NCBI RefSeq assembly: GCF_000340435.2
Contig: NZ_CP011883.2
Span: 3,456,687 to 3,520,686, forward strand
From: Mycobacterium haemophilum DSM 44634
Lineage (GTDB): Bacteria > Actinomycetota > Actinomycetes > Mycobacteriales > Mycobacteriaceae
Direction of reading: 5' to 3'
Length of the DNA stretch: 64,000 bases
The notes under the pieces were generated by a model. It ran no database searches and had not been told where the DNA came from. It worked only from the letters and a program-made list of their open reading frames with translations. Positions 16,723 through 25,001 of this stretch are shown here, piece by piece. The translations under genes were made by a program, and so were the position numbers. Position 1 is the stretch's first letter. Every line of letters begins with the position of its first letter.

Positions 16723-16795
16723 GCCCTCGTAGCTCAGGGGATAGAGCACGGCTCTCCTAAAGCCGGTGTCGCAGGTTCGAATCCTGTCGGGGGCA
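16723..16795 (+). tRNA. tRNA-Arg (anticodon CCT)
   Basis: A 73-nt cloverleaf. The acceptor arm GCCCTCG pairs with CGGGGGC (one G-T wobble). The D-arm contains AGCTCAGGGGATAGAGC. The anticodon stem CGGCT/AGCCG closes the loop CTCCTAA, giving anticodon CCT for AGG codons. The T-arm GCAGG-TTCGAAT-CCTGT is canonical. No CCA is encoded. Mobile-element remnants follow within 20 bases, consistent with a tRNA 3' end acting as a recombination hot spot. Confidence 0.95.
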
Positions 16796-16813
16796 CTTTG
16801 CGTTTGTATGACG

Positions 16814-16899
16814 TCGGTTGATGCTTGATGTTTTGGCTTCGGTTGATGGTTGACGTTGTTTCGGCTGATGCTTGACAGCTACTTCGGTTGATCCTTGAC
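16814..16899 (+). repeat. Four direct repeats of about 16 bp at an IS-like end
   Basis: TCGGTTGATGCTTGAT (16814), TCGGTTGATGGTTGAC (16839), TCGGCTGATGCTTGAC (16861) and TCGGTTGATCCTTGAC (16884) are near-identical copies at 25, 22 and 23-bp intervals. They end next to the start of the IS481-type transposase remnant. They could be repeated transposase-binding sites in the element end. Confidence 0.75.
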
Positions 16900-16908
16900 A
16901 CTCCCTTA

Positions 16909-17079
16909 ATGAGGGAGTTGAGCGTGGCTGAGCAGAGGTATCAGGCCGTGTTGGCGGTTATTAGTGATGGGTTGTCGATTCGTCAGGTCGCGCAGGATTC
17001 GGTGATGGACGACACGCCAGATGAGATCCTAAGCGGATCCCTGAGCCCGGGTAGATTCGCAGAGTCTCCCGGTGCCTAA
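16909..17079 (+). pseudogene. 5' remnant of an IS481-family transposase
   Basis: The ATG at 16909 begins MRELSVAEQRYQAVLAVISD and continues GLSIRQVAQ, the characteristic N-terminus of IS481-type transposases, where it leads into a helix-turn-helix. After about residue 31 the similarity stops abruptly and the frame ends at 17079 without the HTH continuation or the DDE catalytic domain. The element was therefore truncated by deletion. Only the left end (with direct repeats) and about 95 coding bases remain recognisable. The gene is not functional. Confidence 0.75.
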
Positions 17080-17319
17080 GGTGACCGGGAGCCGGACATA
17101 ACCGCAGCTAGTGGCTCAAATCGCAGCTGAGCGAATTTTGCCGGCTCTAAGCGAGGAACTGACGTCCGGAATGTCGGTCCCGCTGCCTCCATCAAGTCCA
17201 TTTACCTACGGCTTTGTTACGGTGGTGAATCAATTGATGCAGAGTTGGGCATACGTGTCATACTCGGCCTGTTCAATCATTAGATTGACGTATTTCGACG
17301 GAGTTCGGAGGTGGATGCG

Positions 17320-17544
17320 ATGACGGTGGCGCTAAAGGCGACAGACGTCGGTGCTGACGTGGAAGTGGCCTCCCGCGAGGATCTGAAGACCGCGGTGGCC
17401 AACGCGCTACGACGCGCTGGCTGCAGGAGCTTTGACGACCTCGCCGAGCAAGCCCGTACCAGAAGGTTCACCTCGATGCGGGCCCGGCTGGCCTGGGTCG
17501 CGATTGGTGATCTTTACCAGGTAGACCTTGACTCGGAGGTTTGA
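17320..17544 (+). CDS. Small protein of an uncharacterised two-gene module, 74 residues
   Basis: The ATG at 17320 has GGAGG eight bases upstream (17307-17311). The protein is mostly helical, with LKTAVANALRRAGCRSFDDL then AEQARTRRFTSMRARLAWVA. I do not recognise the family from sequence alone. It overlaps the next gene by 17 bases, a layout typical of toxin-antitoxin or other tightly coupled pairs. It lies in a region of IS remnants after a tRNA, so it was probably acquired. Function unknown. Confidence 0.6.
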   Translation: MTVALKATDVGADVEVASREDLKTAVANALRRAGCRSFDDLAEQARTRRFTSMRARLAWVAIGDLYQVDLDSEV

Positions 17545-18226
17545 CCTCGAGCAAGAATCCCGCAAGTTTGGGGAACACCTATCCTGGCTTCTCAACGGGA
17601 CAGTCTGTACTGGCATCCGTCTGACTTCCGTGGTCTCGACCTATTCCCGTGACCGTACCGTCGTCGGATACCAGATCAGCAGGCATAACCAGGACGTGAC
17701 CGACGGCATCCCTGTGACCGTTGGTCGACGGCCACCCAACTTCTACATAGGCCTATCTGTTCATCTGGCGCCAGACAGCCACAGCCAACACTTGATGGTC
17801 ACGCAATCGGTGATGATCCTGGCGAACGATCCAGATGTCGGCGACGACTCAAATGTACTGCTGCACTACGACTATGAGCGCAATAAGGCGGACTCCTATC
17901 CGGAGGCTCATCTACAGATCTGCGCTAGTTCGAAGGCGTGGGAGAACGCCGGAAAGCGCCTCGACGGCAGCAAGCGCCTATTGGAGCGGCTTCACCTCCC
18001 CGTGGGCGGGCGACGGTTTCGCCCCACGTTGGAAGATCTCGTCGAATTTATAGTGCGCGAGAAACTCGCCGAGGCGCAACCGAATTGGGAGAGCGTGCTC
18101 GAGAAAAGCCGCGCTGGGCTTCACGAGAAGCAGCTGCGGGCCGCCGTACGTCGAAACCCGGAAGCGGCGGCCGCCCAGCTACGCAAGCAGGGCTACTCCG
18201 TTATCGACTTCAACGTGTCCGAATAG
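17528..18226 (+). CDS. Uncharacterised protein of 232 residues, partner of the upstream small gene
   Basis: Starts at TTG 17528, overlapping the preceding gene. The N-terminal half is rich in beta strands (TSVVSTYSRDRTVVGYQISR, then FYIGLSVHLAPDSHSQHLMV). The centre carries LLHYDYERNKADSYPEAHLQ, followed by LHLPVGGRRFRPTLEDLVEF. The C-terminal 40 residues form a charged helix. Proteins with the PEAHLQ and GGRRFRPTLED combination occur in actinobacteria as hypothetical proteins next to small helical partners, as far as I recall. No catalytic motif is obvious. Intact frame and normal codon use argue that it is functional. Confidence 0.6.
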   Translation: MTRRFDLEQESRKFGEHLSWLLNGTVCTGIRLTSVVSTYSRDRTVVGYQISRHNQDVTDGIPVTVGRRPPNFYIGLSVHLAPDSHSQHLMVTQSVMILANDPDVGDDSNVLLHYDYERNKADSYPEAHLQICASSKAWENAGKRLDGSKRLLERLHLPVGGRRFRPTLEDLVEFIVREKLAEAQPNWESVLEKSRAGLHEKQLRAAVRRNPEAAAAQLRKQGYSVIDFNVSE

Positions 18227-18299
18227 GTTCTGCGGGTCGCCTAATGGTCGGCGCCGCGGCGATCGCCGAGTTCCGTGTTGCGGGCCAGGCCTTCTTGAG

Positions 18300-18430
18300 C
18301 ACGTCGACGGCTTCTGATCGGCCCGCTCCTCAGTAAGCCGTTCGCCCTGGAACACAAACCCTTCCCTATCGAAGTAGATGTCGCTGACCTCGGCGCCGGC
18401 CAGGATCGCCTGGAACTTACGCTCGGCCAT
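18300..18430 (-). pseudogene. Possible remnant of an antitoxin-like gene
   Basis: The minus-strand frame starting at 18430 reads MAERKFQAILAGAEVSDIYF and then DREGFVFQGERLTEERADQK, which resembles the start of small antitoxin-type proteins of the GERLTEERAEE kind. After about 41 residues the frame turns into low-complexity arginine-rich sequence and overlaps the 3' end of the opposite gene. This suggests truncation or a frameshift. Low certainty. Confidence 0.3.
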
Positions 18431-19607
18431 CAGCGGACATCACATGGACGTCGATATCGAATAAGTCTTCGGACACATCGAGGTAGACGGGCGATCTGAG
18501 CCCGAGGGCTAGAAGGGTTCAACAGTCGACGGTGTGTGTAGTTTGCACGCTGAACTGCCGCAGTTCGGGTGGATTTAACCTATTGCGTTCGTCACATAAC
18601 TGTGAGCAGTGGTTGTCGCTCGGCAACACCAAATTCCGGCGGTGCCGACAGCGCAACCAAACGGTTACTTGACCATCCCCCGGTAATTGCTGGTTTGTCC
18701 GTGCGGGATGGCGTGTCGTTGCAGTCGCCACGGTGTTGACGACAGCGGCCCAAGGGCCAGGCCCTCCGTCATCGTGCAGGGAGATCCACAGTGAGGCGGC
18801 CGCGGTGACAAGCGGCATCTTGTCCCGCTGTCGACGCGGTGTCTGATACGGCGGCGGGGCATCTGGCGATGCACGCGCAGAAGTATCAGGGGACCATCGC
18901 GGCCGCAGCGATTCTTGACCGCTTTTCTGAGGCCTTATCGACCACGCGGCTGCGTATTCGACCGCCGATGTCGACACGACAAAACCTACGCCTGATCTGA
19001 CCGAAGGTGATACCAGCACAGCAGACCTCGACACCACCACTCGAAGCTAAATCCGCCAACATCTTTGGCGTAGCCGAGGCCTACCTCGAGGTATGCCGCC
19101 GCCACGAGGTGGGAGAAACTGGTTGATGAGATTACTCACACATCCGGGTCCTTCGGGGAAGTGCTTACGAGGCTGAACACGGGAGCAATGAGGTCGGTCG
19201 CAGTTAACGATGGCCGGGCGGCCGCTCCGCGTCAGGCGTGGCCAACTGCCTCGCATCGGGTATATCGCACAGGCCACCGGACAGGCCTTCCGCGTCGCGG
19301 ATACCCGCGGATACCTATGCAGCTAAGGGTGTTGGATGCGTTGTCAGCGTTGACTGTGTGACAGGAACAACCAGAGATCACCGACAAGGCCGGGTTGGTC
19401 CAGAGGCCGCGGCGGTCTAGCATACCAATAACGGCAATCTCGATAGCGCCGATGGTTCAGATGGATTAGGCGTTGGCATCATCGTGATCATCCGGCACGG
19501 GGTTGTGTGACGAGCTGGCTCGTGACGCCAACAACTACCAATAGCAAGAGGGGCCTCGCCGCAGATGTCGGGCAGCCGCTCCTTTTTCACGTGAGGAGTA
19601 ATCGGAC
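18431..19607. other. Gene-poor stretch with degraded sequence
   Basis: Apart from the fragment at 18809-19050, about 1.1 kb contains no intact gene that I can support. CGCGGATACC is repeated twice in tandem at 19296-19315. Stop codons occur in all frames at short intervals, unlike real GC-rich mycobacterial genes. Confidence 0.5.
18809..19050 (+). pseudogene. Frameshifted fragment resembling a small type VII secretion-associated protein
   Basis: In one frame I read AVDAVSDTAAGHLAMHAQKY and then QGTIAAAAILDRFSEAL. A shift to another frame at about 18950 continues HAAAYSTADVDTTKPTPDLT to a stop at 19050. The alanine-rich helices with spaced histidines and the AAAYSTAD motif resemble EspC/DUF2580-type ESX substrates. 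The N-terminal part before 18809 is closed by a stop codon, so this is at best a decayed gene. Confidence 0.35.
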
Positions 19608-19982
19608 ATGACGACCAACTACGAGTTCGGGGACCTGGACCCGCTTGGTGACTTGGACGGTTACGAGGCCGCCGCCCAGGCGGCGTCGTTAGAGTCCGAG
19701 TACCCGATCAGCGCCGATGATATGAGGGCTGACTTTTGGGATACTACCGACTGGACGGGCCTGGACGGTCCGGTGGCCGCCGGCTTGGGCGAGGCAGCCT
19801 CGGTTGGCCGGTTGTCGGTGCCGCAGAGCTGGGAGACGACCCACCAGGCGACCGTTGGGACGCCGCCCTCATGGCCGATGGGCTACCTGGCCGCGAAGGC
19901 CCAAACCGAGGAAGGCCAGATGCTCTACGGGATACCGGTGGAGAACACGGCCGAGATGCCCCATAACCCATACGACCTGTAG
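19608..19982 (+). CDS. Small protein with a PPE-SVP-like C-terminal motif but no PPE domain
   Basis: The 124-residue protein starts at ATG 19608 after GAGGAGT. The N-terminus is acidic (YEFGDLDPLGDLDGYEAAA). The middle reads AGLGEAASVGRLSVPQSWET, which closely resembles the SVP motif (GxxSVPxxW) of the C-terminus of many PPE proteins. The PPE N-terminal domain (about 180 residues with Pro-Pro-Glu) is missing. In H37Rv the PE7/PPE14 pair lies at this place, directly before the Rv0914c thiolase. So this may be a relic fused to a new start, or a separate family. The intact frame and good ribosome site favour a living gene. Confidence 0.6.
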   Translation: MTTNYEFGDLDPLGDLDGYEAAAQAASLESEYPISADDMRADFWDTTDWTGLDGPVAAGLGEAASVGRLSVPQSWETTHQATVGTPPSWPMGYLAAKAQTEEGQMLYGIPVENTAEMPHNPYDL

Positions 19983-20300
19983 CGGCCGCCGCTGTCCAGG
20001 ACCTGCCCCACACCCGCCATGCGCCGGTGCTGCTAACCACTGAATGGCACCACTCCCGTCGTTACCTAAGCCCAGCATTGCCCCGAACAGTCCGCCAATA
20101 CCTTGGTGCTGAATGCAATTCGCGACGAACCGGACCGGGGCCGCGCCGTCGCTGTGATGTCGGCGAGCTGATTCGAGTCCCGCCGGAGCGCACTGCCAGG
20201 CGATGAACACTCAGGTTTGTCTTCCGCGTCCGATGCCAATGCCCTGCACGGCTAGGCAAACCTCGCGGGTTGGGTCGAACAGGCGAGTAGCGTGCGGCAT

Positions 20301-21536
20301 ATGGACAGCTCGACTGGTGTGTGGATTCTCGGCGGCTACCAGACCGATTTCGCTCGCAACTTCAGCAAAGAAAACCGCGACTTCGCGGCGCTGACCGCCG
20401 AGGTCGTACCGGGCACGCTCGCATCGGCCAAGGTGGACGCCACCGACATAGCCGCCACAGGAGTCATCCACGTCGCGAACGCGTTCGGCGAGATGTTCGC
20501 CAGCCAGGGCCACCTCGGCGCGATGCCGGCCACGGTGTGCGATGAACTCTGGAACACACCTGCCTCACGGCACGAAGCCGCATGCGCATCCGGCAGCGTC
20601 GCCACGCTCGCGGCGATGGCCGACCTGCGGTCAGCCGCATACGATATCGCGCTCGTCGTGGGGATCGAGCTGGAGAAAACGGTGCCCGGTGACACCGCCG
20701 CCCAATATCTCGGCGCCGCGGCGTGGACCGGTCACGAGGGGGCCGAAGCGCGCTATCTGTGGCCATCGATGTTCGCGCAGGTCGCCGACGAATACGACCG
20801 GCGTTACGGGCTAGACGACTCCCATCTGCGAGCCATTGCGCAACTCAATTTCGCCAACGCGCGCCGCAACCCCAACGCTTCGACCCGCGGCTGGACGATC
20901 CCCGACTTGGCTCAGGCCGACGACACCGCCAACCCGGTCATCGACGGCCGGCTGCGGCGGTTCGACTGTAGTCAGATGACCGACGGCGGCGCCGGATTGG
21001 TTCTGGTCAGCGACGCCTACCTCCGAGATCATCCCAATGCACAGCCGGTCGGTCGCATCGATGGCTGGGGACATCGCACCGTCGGGCTGGGTCTGCGGCA
21101 AAAACTGGACCGCGCTTCTGACGACCCGTACGTGCTGCCGCATGTGCGGGCCGCGGTATTGGACGCGCTGCGCCGCGCGCAGGTGAGCCTGGACGACGTC
21201 GACGGTTTTGAGGTGCACGACTGCTTTACGCCTAGCGAATACCTGGCCATCGACCACATCGGGCTGACCGGCCCCGGCGAATCGTGGAAGGCCATCGAAA
21301 ATGGTGAGATCGAGATCGGCGGCCGGTTACCGATCAATCCCAGCGGCGGCCTCATTGGCGGCGGTCATCCAGTGGGGGCATCCGGTGTGCGGATGCTGTT
21401 GGACGCGGCCAAGCAGGTCAGTGGTTCGGCCGGTGACTACCAGGTACAGAATGCGAAGAGGTTCGCCACGTTGAACTTTGGTGGTAGCACCGCCACCACG
21501 GTCAGTTTCGTTGTCAGCACTGTAGAGGGATCCTGA
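20301..21536 (+). CDS. SCP-x-type thiolase / lipid-transfer acetyl-CoA acetyltransferase (Rv0914c-like)
   Basis: Thiolase-fold protein of 411 residues. EAACASGSVATLAAM carries the nucleophilic cysteine. HDCFTPSEY supplies the active-site histidine and GGGHPVGASGVRM the final GHP motif. Members of this sterol-carrier-type group act in beta-oxidation of fatty acid or steroid side chains, although several are catalytically altered. I choose ATG 20301; GTG at 20292 is in frame and equally possible. The next gene begins one base after the stop, so the pair is probably co-transcribed, as Rv0914c-Rv0913c in H37Rv. Confidence 0.9.
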   Translation: MDSSTGVWILGGYQTDFARNFSKENRDFAALTAEVVPGTLASAKVDATDIAATGVIHVANAFGEMFASQGHLGAMPATVCDELWNTPASRHEAACASGSVATLAAMADLRSAAYDIALVVGIELEKTVPGDTAAQYLGAAAWTGHEGAEARYLWPSMFAQVADEYDRRYGLDDSHLRAIAQLNFANARRNPNASTRGWTIPDLAQADDTANPVIDGRLRRFDCSQMTDGGAGLVLVSDAYLRDHPNAQPVGRIDGWGHRTVGLGLRQKLDRASDDPYVLPHVRAAVLDALRRAQVSLDDVDGFEVHDCFTPSEYLAIDHIGLTGPGESWKAIENGEIEIGGRLPINPSGGLIGGGHPVGASGVRMLLDAAKQVSGSAGDYQVQNAKRFATLNFGGSTATTVSFVVSTVEGS

Positions 21537-21537
21537 C

Positions 21538-23061
21538 ATGGATGTTGAAATTGTCGGCAAGTTCCTGTCCACCCTGCCCGAAGACGACGACCACCCCTAC
21601 CGGACTGGCCCGTGGCGACCACAGACGACCGAATGGGACGCCAACGACCTCACCGCCGTAGCGGGAGAAATCCCCCGCGACCTCGACGGTATCTATCTCC
21701 GCAACACCGAAAACCCTCTGCACCCAGCGTTCACGACCTATCACCCGTTCGACGGCGACGGCATGCTGCACGTGGTCGGCTTCCGCGATGGAAAAGCCTT
21801 CTACCGCAACCGCTTTATCCGCACAGACGGATTCTTGGCCGAGAACGCCGCAGGCGAGCCACTGTGGCCCGGTCTGGCCGAACCGGTGCAATTGGCCAAG
21901 CGTAAACAGGGCTGGGGCGCTCGTACCCGGATGAAAGACGCGTCGAGCACCGACGTCATCGTCCATCGGGGCGTCGCGCTGACCAGTTTCTACCAGTGCG
22001 GTGATCTGTACCGCATCGACCCCTATTCCGCCACCACGCTCGGCAAGGAGACCTGGAACGGCCGTTTTCCGGTTGACTGGGGCGTGTCGGCACATCTCAA
22101 GGTGGACAACAAAACCGGCGACCTGTTGTTCTTTAACTACAGCAAGCAGGACCCGTACATGCGCTATGGCGTCGTCGAGGCGAGCAACGAGCTGGCCCAC
22201 TACGTCGACATCCCGCTGCCCGGGCCGCGGCTGCCGCATGACATGGCGTTCACCGAAAACTACGTGATCCTCAACGATTTCCCGTTGTTTTGGGATCCGA
22301 GACTGCTCGAGCACGACGTGCACTTGCCACGGTTTTATCCCGACATGCCGTCGCGCTTCGCGGTGCTCCCGCGCCGCGGCGGTACCGGCGATATCCGGTG
22401 GTTCGAGGCAGACCCGACGTTCGTGCTGCATTTCGTCAACGCTTACGAAGAGGGTGACGAGATCGTGCTCGACGGCTTCTTCGAAGGTGAGCCGTACCCC
22501 TTTGAACGCGGCGCTACCGGTGGAACGAAATGGGATCGGCTCTTTCGCTTCTTGGCGCTGGATCGTTTGCAGTCCCGGCTGCACCGCTGGCGATTCAACC
22601 TGGTCACCGGTGCGGTGACAGAAGAGCAACTGTCGGAGTCGATCACCGAGTTCGGGATGATCAATGCCGACTACGCCGCCCGCAAGTACCGCTACGCCTA
22701 TGCCGCTACCGGCAAACCGGGCTGGTTCCTGTTCGACGGAGTGGCCAAACACGATCTGCTGACCGGACACCACGAGCACTATTCATTCGGCGACGGTGTC
22801 TACGGAAGTGAGACCGCGATGGCGCCGCGGTTGGGTAGTAGCGGTGAAGACGACGGCTATCTGGTCACCCTGACCACCGACATGAACGCCGACGCGTCTT
22901 ATTGTCTGGTCTTCGACGCAGCCCGGATCGCTGACGGCCCGGTGTGCACGCTGCAACTGCCGGAACGTATTTCCAGCGGCACACATTCAACTTGGGTACC
23001 TGGCGCTGAGTTGCGGCGGTGGAATGCCGCAGACTCCGCGGCAAGCGCCATCGGGCTATGA
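21538..23061 (+). CDS. Carotenoid cleavage dioxygenase-family protein (Rv0913c-like)
   Basis: Iron-dependent retinal-pigment-epithelium/carotenoid-oxygenase fold, 507 residues, a seven-bladed propeller with four histidine iron ligands. Candidate ligands lie in SAHLKVDNKTGD, LPHDMAFTENYVIL, FVLHFVNAYEEGDEIVLDG and the C-terminal SGTHSTWVPG. The N-terminal YLRNTENPLHP and FDGDGMLHVVGF are typical of the family. It cleaves carotenoids, apocarotenoids or stilbene-like compounds; the physiological substrate is unknown. The start codon lies one base after the thiolase stop. The shorter frames inside it are shadows. Confidence 0.93.
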   Translation: MDVEIVGKFLSTLPEDDDHPYRTGPWRPQTTEWDANDLTAVAGEIPRDLDGIYLRNTENPLHPAFTTYHPFDGDGMLHVVGFRDGKAFYRNRFIRTDGFLAENAAGEPLWPGLAEPVQLAKRKQGWGARTRMKDASSTDVIVHRGVALTSFYQCGDLYRIDPYSATTLGKETWNGRFPVDWGVSAHLKVDNKTGDLLFFNYSKQDPYMRYGVVEASNELAHYVDIPLPGPRLPHDMAFTENYVILNDFPLFWDPRLLEHDVHLPRFYPDMPSRFAVLPRRGGTGDIRWFEADPTFVLHFVNAYEEGDEIVLDGFFEGEPYPFERGATGGTKWDRLFRFLALDRLQSRLHRWRFNLVTGAVTEEQLSESITEFGMINADYAARKYRYAYAATGKPGWFLFDGVAKHDLLTGHHEHYSFGDGVYGSETAMAPRLGSSGEDDGYLVTLTTDMNADASYCLVFDAARIADGPVCTLQLPERISSGTHSTWVPGAELRRWNAADSAASAIGL

Positions 23062-23101
23062 GCGGCCTGCAGATATACAGCATCGGAGAGCCGGAGTAGC
23101 A

Positions 23102-23584
23102 GTGGACAATCAGAAGGCGCGCCGGGCAACACATTGGCCCAGGGAGTTGGCGTCGGTCGGCGCCATCCGGTTTGCTCGCCGCTCGTCGAATTTCAAAGAG
23201 ACAGTGCGATTTTACCGTGAGCTGGTGGGACTGCCGCTTTACCAGACGTTCGAGGCGAGCTACGGCAGCAACGGTGCGATATTCGGCCTGCCCAGCTGGA
23301 ACCTAACGCTAGAAATTGTGGAGGCGACCGACGCGCTCGTCATAGACCACCACGAACAGCTGTGCCTGTACTTCCCTGACAAACAGGCACAGCAGGATGC
23401 GATTGCTCGCCTGCAGCAGGCGGCGATCGAACCCGTGCAGCAGCATCCGTACTGGGAAGCGACGGGAGCCGTCACCTATCGCGACCCGGACGGCCGCGAA
23501 GTTGTGTTCGCGCCCTTCGTGTTCGGCGTCAACGAGCCCGGCGACAGCGCCGCCTCAGGCAAACACGAATTCCCGTCGGCCTGA
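23102..23584 (+). CDS. Glyoxalase/VOC superfamily protein
   Basis: 160-residue vicinal-oxygen-chelate protein. The paired beta-alpha-beta units are visible: IRFARRSSNFKETVRFYREL and, later, GAVTYRDPDGREVVF ending FVFG. This suits a single-domain lyase or resistance-type enzyme that chelates a metal. The reaction is unknown. GTG at 23102 is favoured because CCGGAG lies about seven bases upstream; a longer frame would overlap the carotenoid oxygenase. It follows that gene by 40 bp. Confidence 0.82.
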   Translation: MDNQKARRATHWPRELASVGAIRFARRSSNFKETVRFYRELVGLPLYQTFEASYGSNGAIFGLPSWNLTLEIVEATDALVIDHHEQLCLYFPDKQAQQDAIARLQQAAIEPVQQHPYWEATGAVTYRDPDGREVVFAPFVFGVNEPGDSAASGKHEFPSA

Positions 23585-23588
23585 GACC

Positions 23589-24023
23589 TCACGACCTGGA
23601 CCGGCCGGTGGCCACTGTCGCGATTACCGCCCACACCGAGCACACCATCGCGCATACCGCGCCAGCTGCGCCGAGATAGAGCCCGTATTCGGCGGCGACC
23701 GGTGGATTGACGTTGAGCTGGTAATACCACACCGTGAGCCCCACGATGAGCAGTGAAATGATCAGCGCGGCAATCGAAGCAACCTTGGCCGACAGCCCAC
23801 GACCCATCATCGCGCCGACCACCAGTAGCGCCGACGACAGTAACACGATGAGCTGGCCCGCACCGAAGCCGGACGGAAGTTCCAGGTTGCCGTGCGTGCC
23901 GCCGATAGCGTTGGCCCAGCCGTCGCCGTTGGCCTTCGTCGTAAGCCATGGCATCCAGGCACTGACCGAGACGATCGCGGCAAAAAACGCCACCAGCCAA
24001 CCAAGGCGCAGTCGGTGGGTCAT
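23589..24023 (-). CDS. Small four-helix membrane protein (Rv0912-like)
   Basis: 144 residues with four hydrophobic segments (LGWLVAFFAAIVSVSAWM, LIVLLSSALLVVGAMM, ASIAALIISLLIVGLTVW and YLGAAGAVCAMVCSVWAVIA). No domain is recognisable. The start ATG 24023 is chosen because the longer frame adds a cysteine- and arginine-rich segment without membrane character. The last of a minus-strand run of small genes (echA6 to here); its 3' end is tail to tail with the VOC gene, only five bases apart. Confidence 0.8.
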   Translation of the reverse strand: MTHRLRLGWLVAFFAAIVSVSAWMPWLTTKANGDGWANAIGGTHGNLELPSGFGAGQLIVLLSSALLVVGAMMGRGLSAKVASIAALIISLLIVGLTVWYYQLNVNPPVAAEYGLYLGAAGAVCAMVCSVWAVIATVATGRSRS

Positions 24024-24081
24024 GGTTGCGACCCTAGTCGGGTGCCCGGTCGGTGCTGCGGTCGGCGCGCGGCGTGTGCGA

Positions 24082-24855
24082 CTACCTCTGCAGTGAGGAC
24101 AAGTTGAAAACCACACCCGTCGGGTCCGTCACCGCGGCAAGACGTCCGTAGGGGGTGTCCTCAGCCGCGCGCAACACGGCGCCGCCATGTTCAATGATCA
24201 CGTGCAGCGTTTTGTCAACATCCTCAGCATCAAAAAAGATGGTCCAATTCGACGGGACACCATCCGGCAGAAAAGCGGCGCCGTCCATCACGCCGAGTAA
24301 TTGTTGGTCGCCGAACCATGCTGTGGTGTAACGGAATTCGTCGGTATCAGAAATCTGCTCGGTCCGCCAGCCGAGGACCTCGCGGTAGAACTCGAGAGCG
24401 GCCAGGTAATCGCGCGTGGACAGTTGGTGCCAGACAGGCGCGCCAGCCTCGCCGATTACCTCGAAGCCGCGGTGCTCCAGCGGCTGCCACAACCCAAAGA
24501 ATGCCCCCGACGGGTCAGTCGCCATCGCCATAAAGCCTTGGACGGGTACCTCCATCGGTCCCATGGATACTGTGCCGCTCGCCGCGGTGACCGCGGACAG
24601 GGTTGCGTTGATATCGCTGGTGTGGAAGTAGGTGGCCCAGTTGTCCGGGGACTGCATCTCCGGCCGGTTGGCCATCAGGCCAGCGACCCGGTGGCCGTCC
24701 TTTGCAGCATTGATGTAGCCGCCGTACTCGGGTCCGGCAGACTCAAACGTCCAGCCGAATACCGTGCCGTAGAAGTCTTGGGCGCGCTCGACGTCCGACG
24801 ACGTCAAATCGACCCAGCAGGGAGCGCCCAGCGACGCACTGTTACGGATGGGCAT
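24082..24855 (-). CDS. Two-domain VOC/glyoxalase-like protein (Rv0911-like)
   Basis: 257 residues made of two tandem VOC modules. The first contains CWVDLTSSDVERAQDFYGTV and GPMEVPVQGFMAMATDPSGA; the second WHQLSTRDYLAALEFYREVL and GRLAAVTDPTGVVFNLSSL. The domains resemble the hydroxylase/glyoxalase group that binds small metabolites, but the substrate is unknown. The ATG is preceded by GAGGAGG on the coding strand, a strong ribosome site. It lies 146 bp after the SRPBCC-type gene on the same strand. Confidence 0.9.
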   Translation of the reverse strand: MPIRNSASLGAPCWVDLTSSDVERAQDFYGTVFGWTFESAGPEYGGYINAAKDGHRVAGLMANRPEMQSPDNWATYFHTSDINATLSAVTAASGTVSMGPMEVPVQGFMAMATDPSGAFFGLWQPLEHRGFEVIGEAGAPVWHQLSTRDYLAALEFYREVLGWRTEQISDTDEFRYTTAWFGDQQLLGVMDGAAFLPDGVPSNWTIFFDAEDVDKTLHVIIEHGGAVLRAAEDTPYGRLAAVTDPTGVVFNLSSLQR

Positions 24856-25001
24856 GATGGCCTCCTCGTGGTGTCTGTCCCTGGCAATGGGGGTTCACCA
24901 CTATCGACTCGCGCCAAACCAGAAAGTCACCGGCCGGCCGACGCCGACGGCTGTTCGAAAACGGTGGGCCAGGCGGTCAGCGACAGCCGCCATGACACGC
25001 T

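Noticed and set aside
18519..19040. 173-codon minus-strand frame
   Set aside because: Composition is not like coding DNA here, and the plus strand shows a decayed gene.
21514..22779. 421-codon minus-strand frame opposite the carotenoid oxygenase
   Set aside because: The plus-strand protein has clear family motifs; the minus frame shows none.
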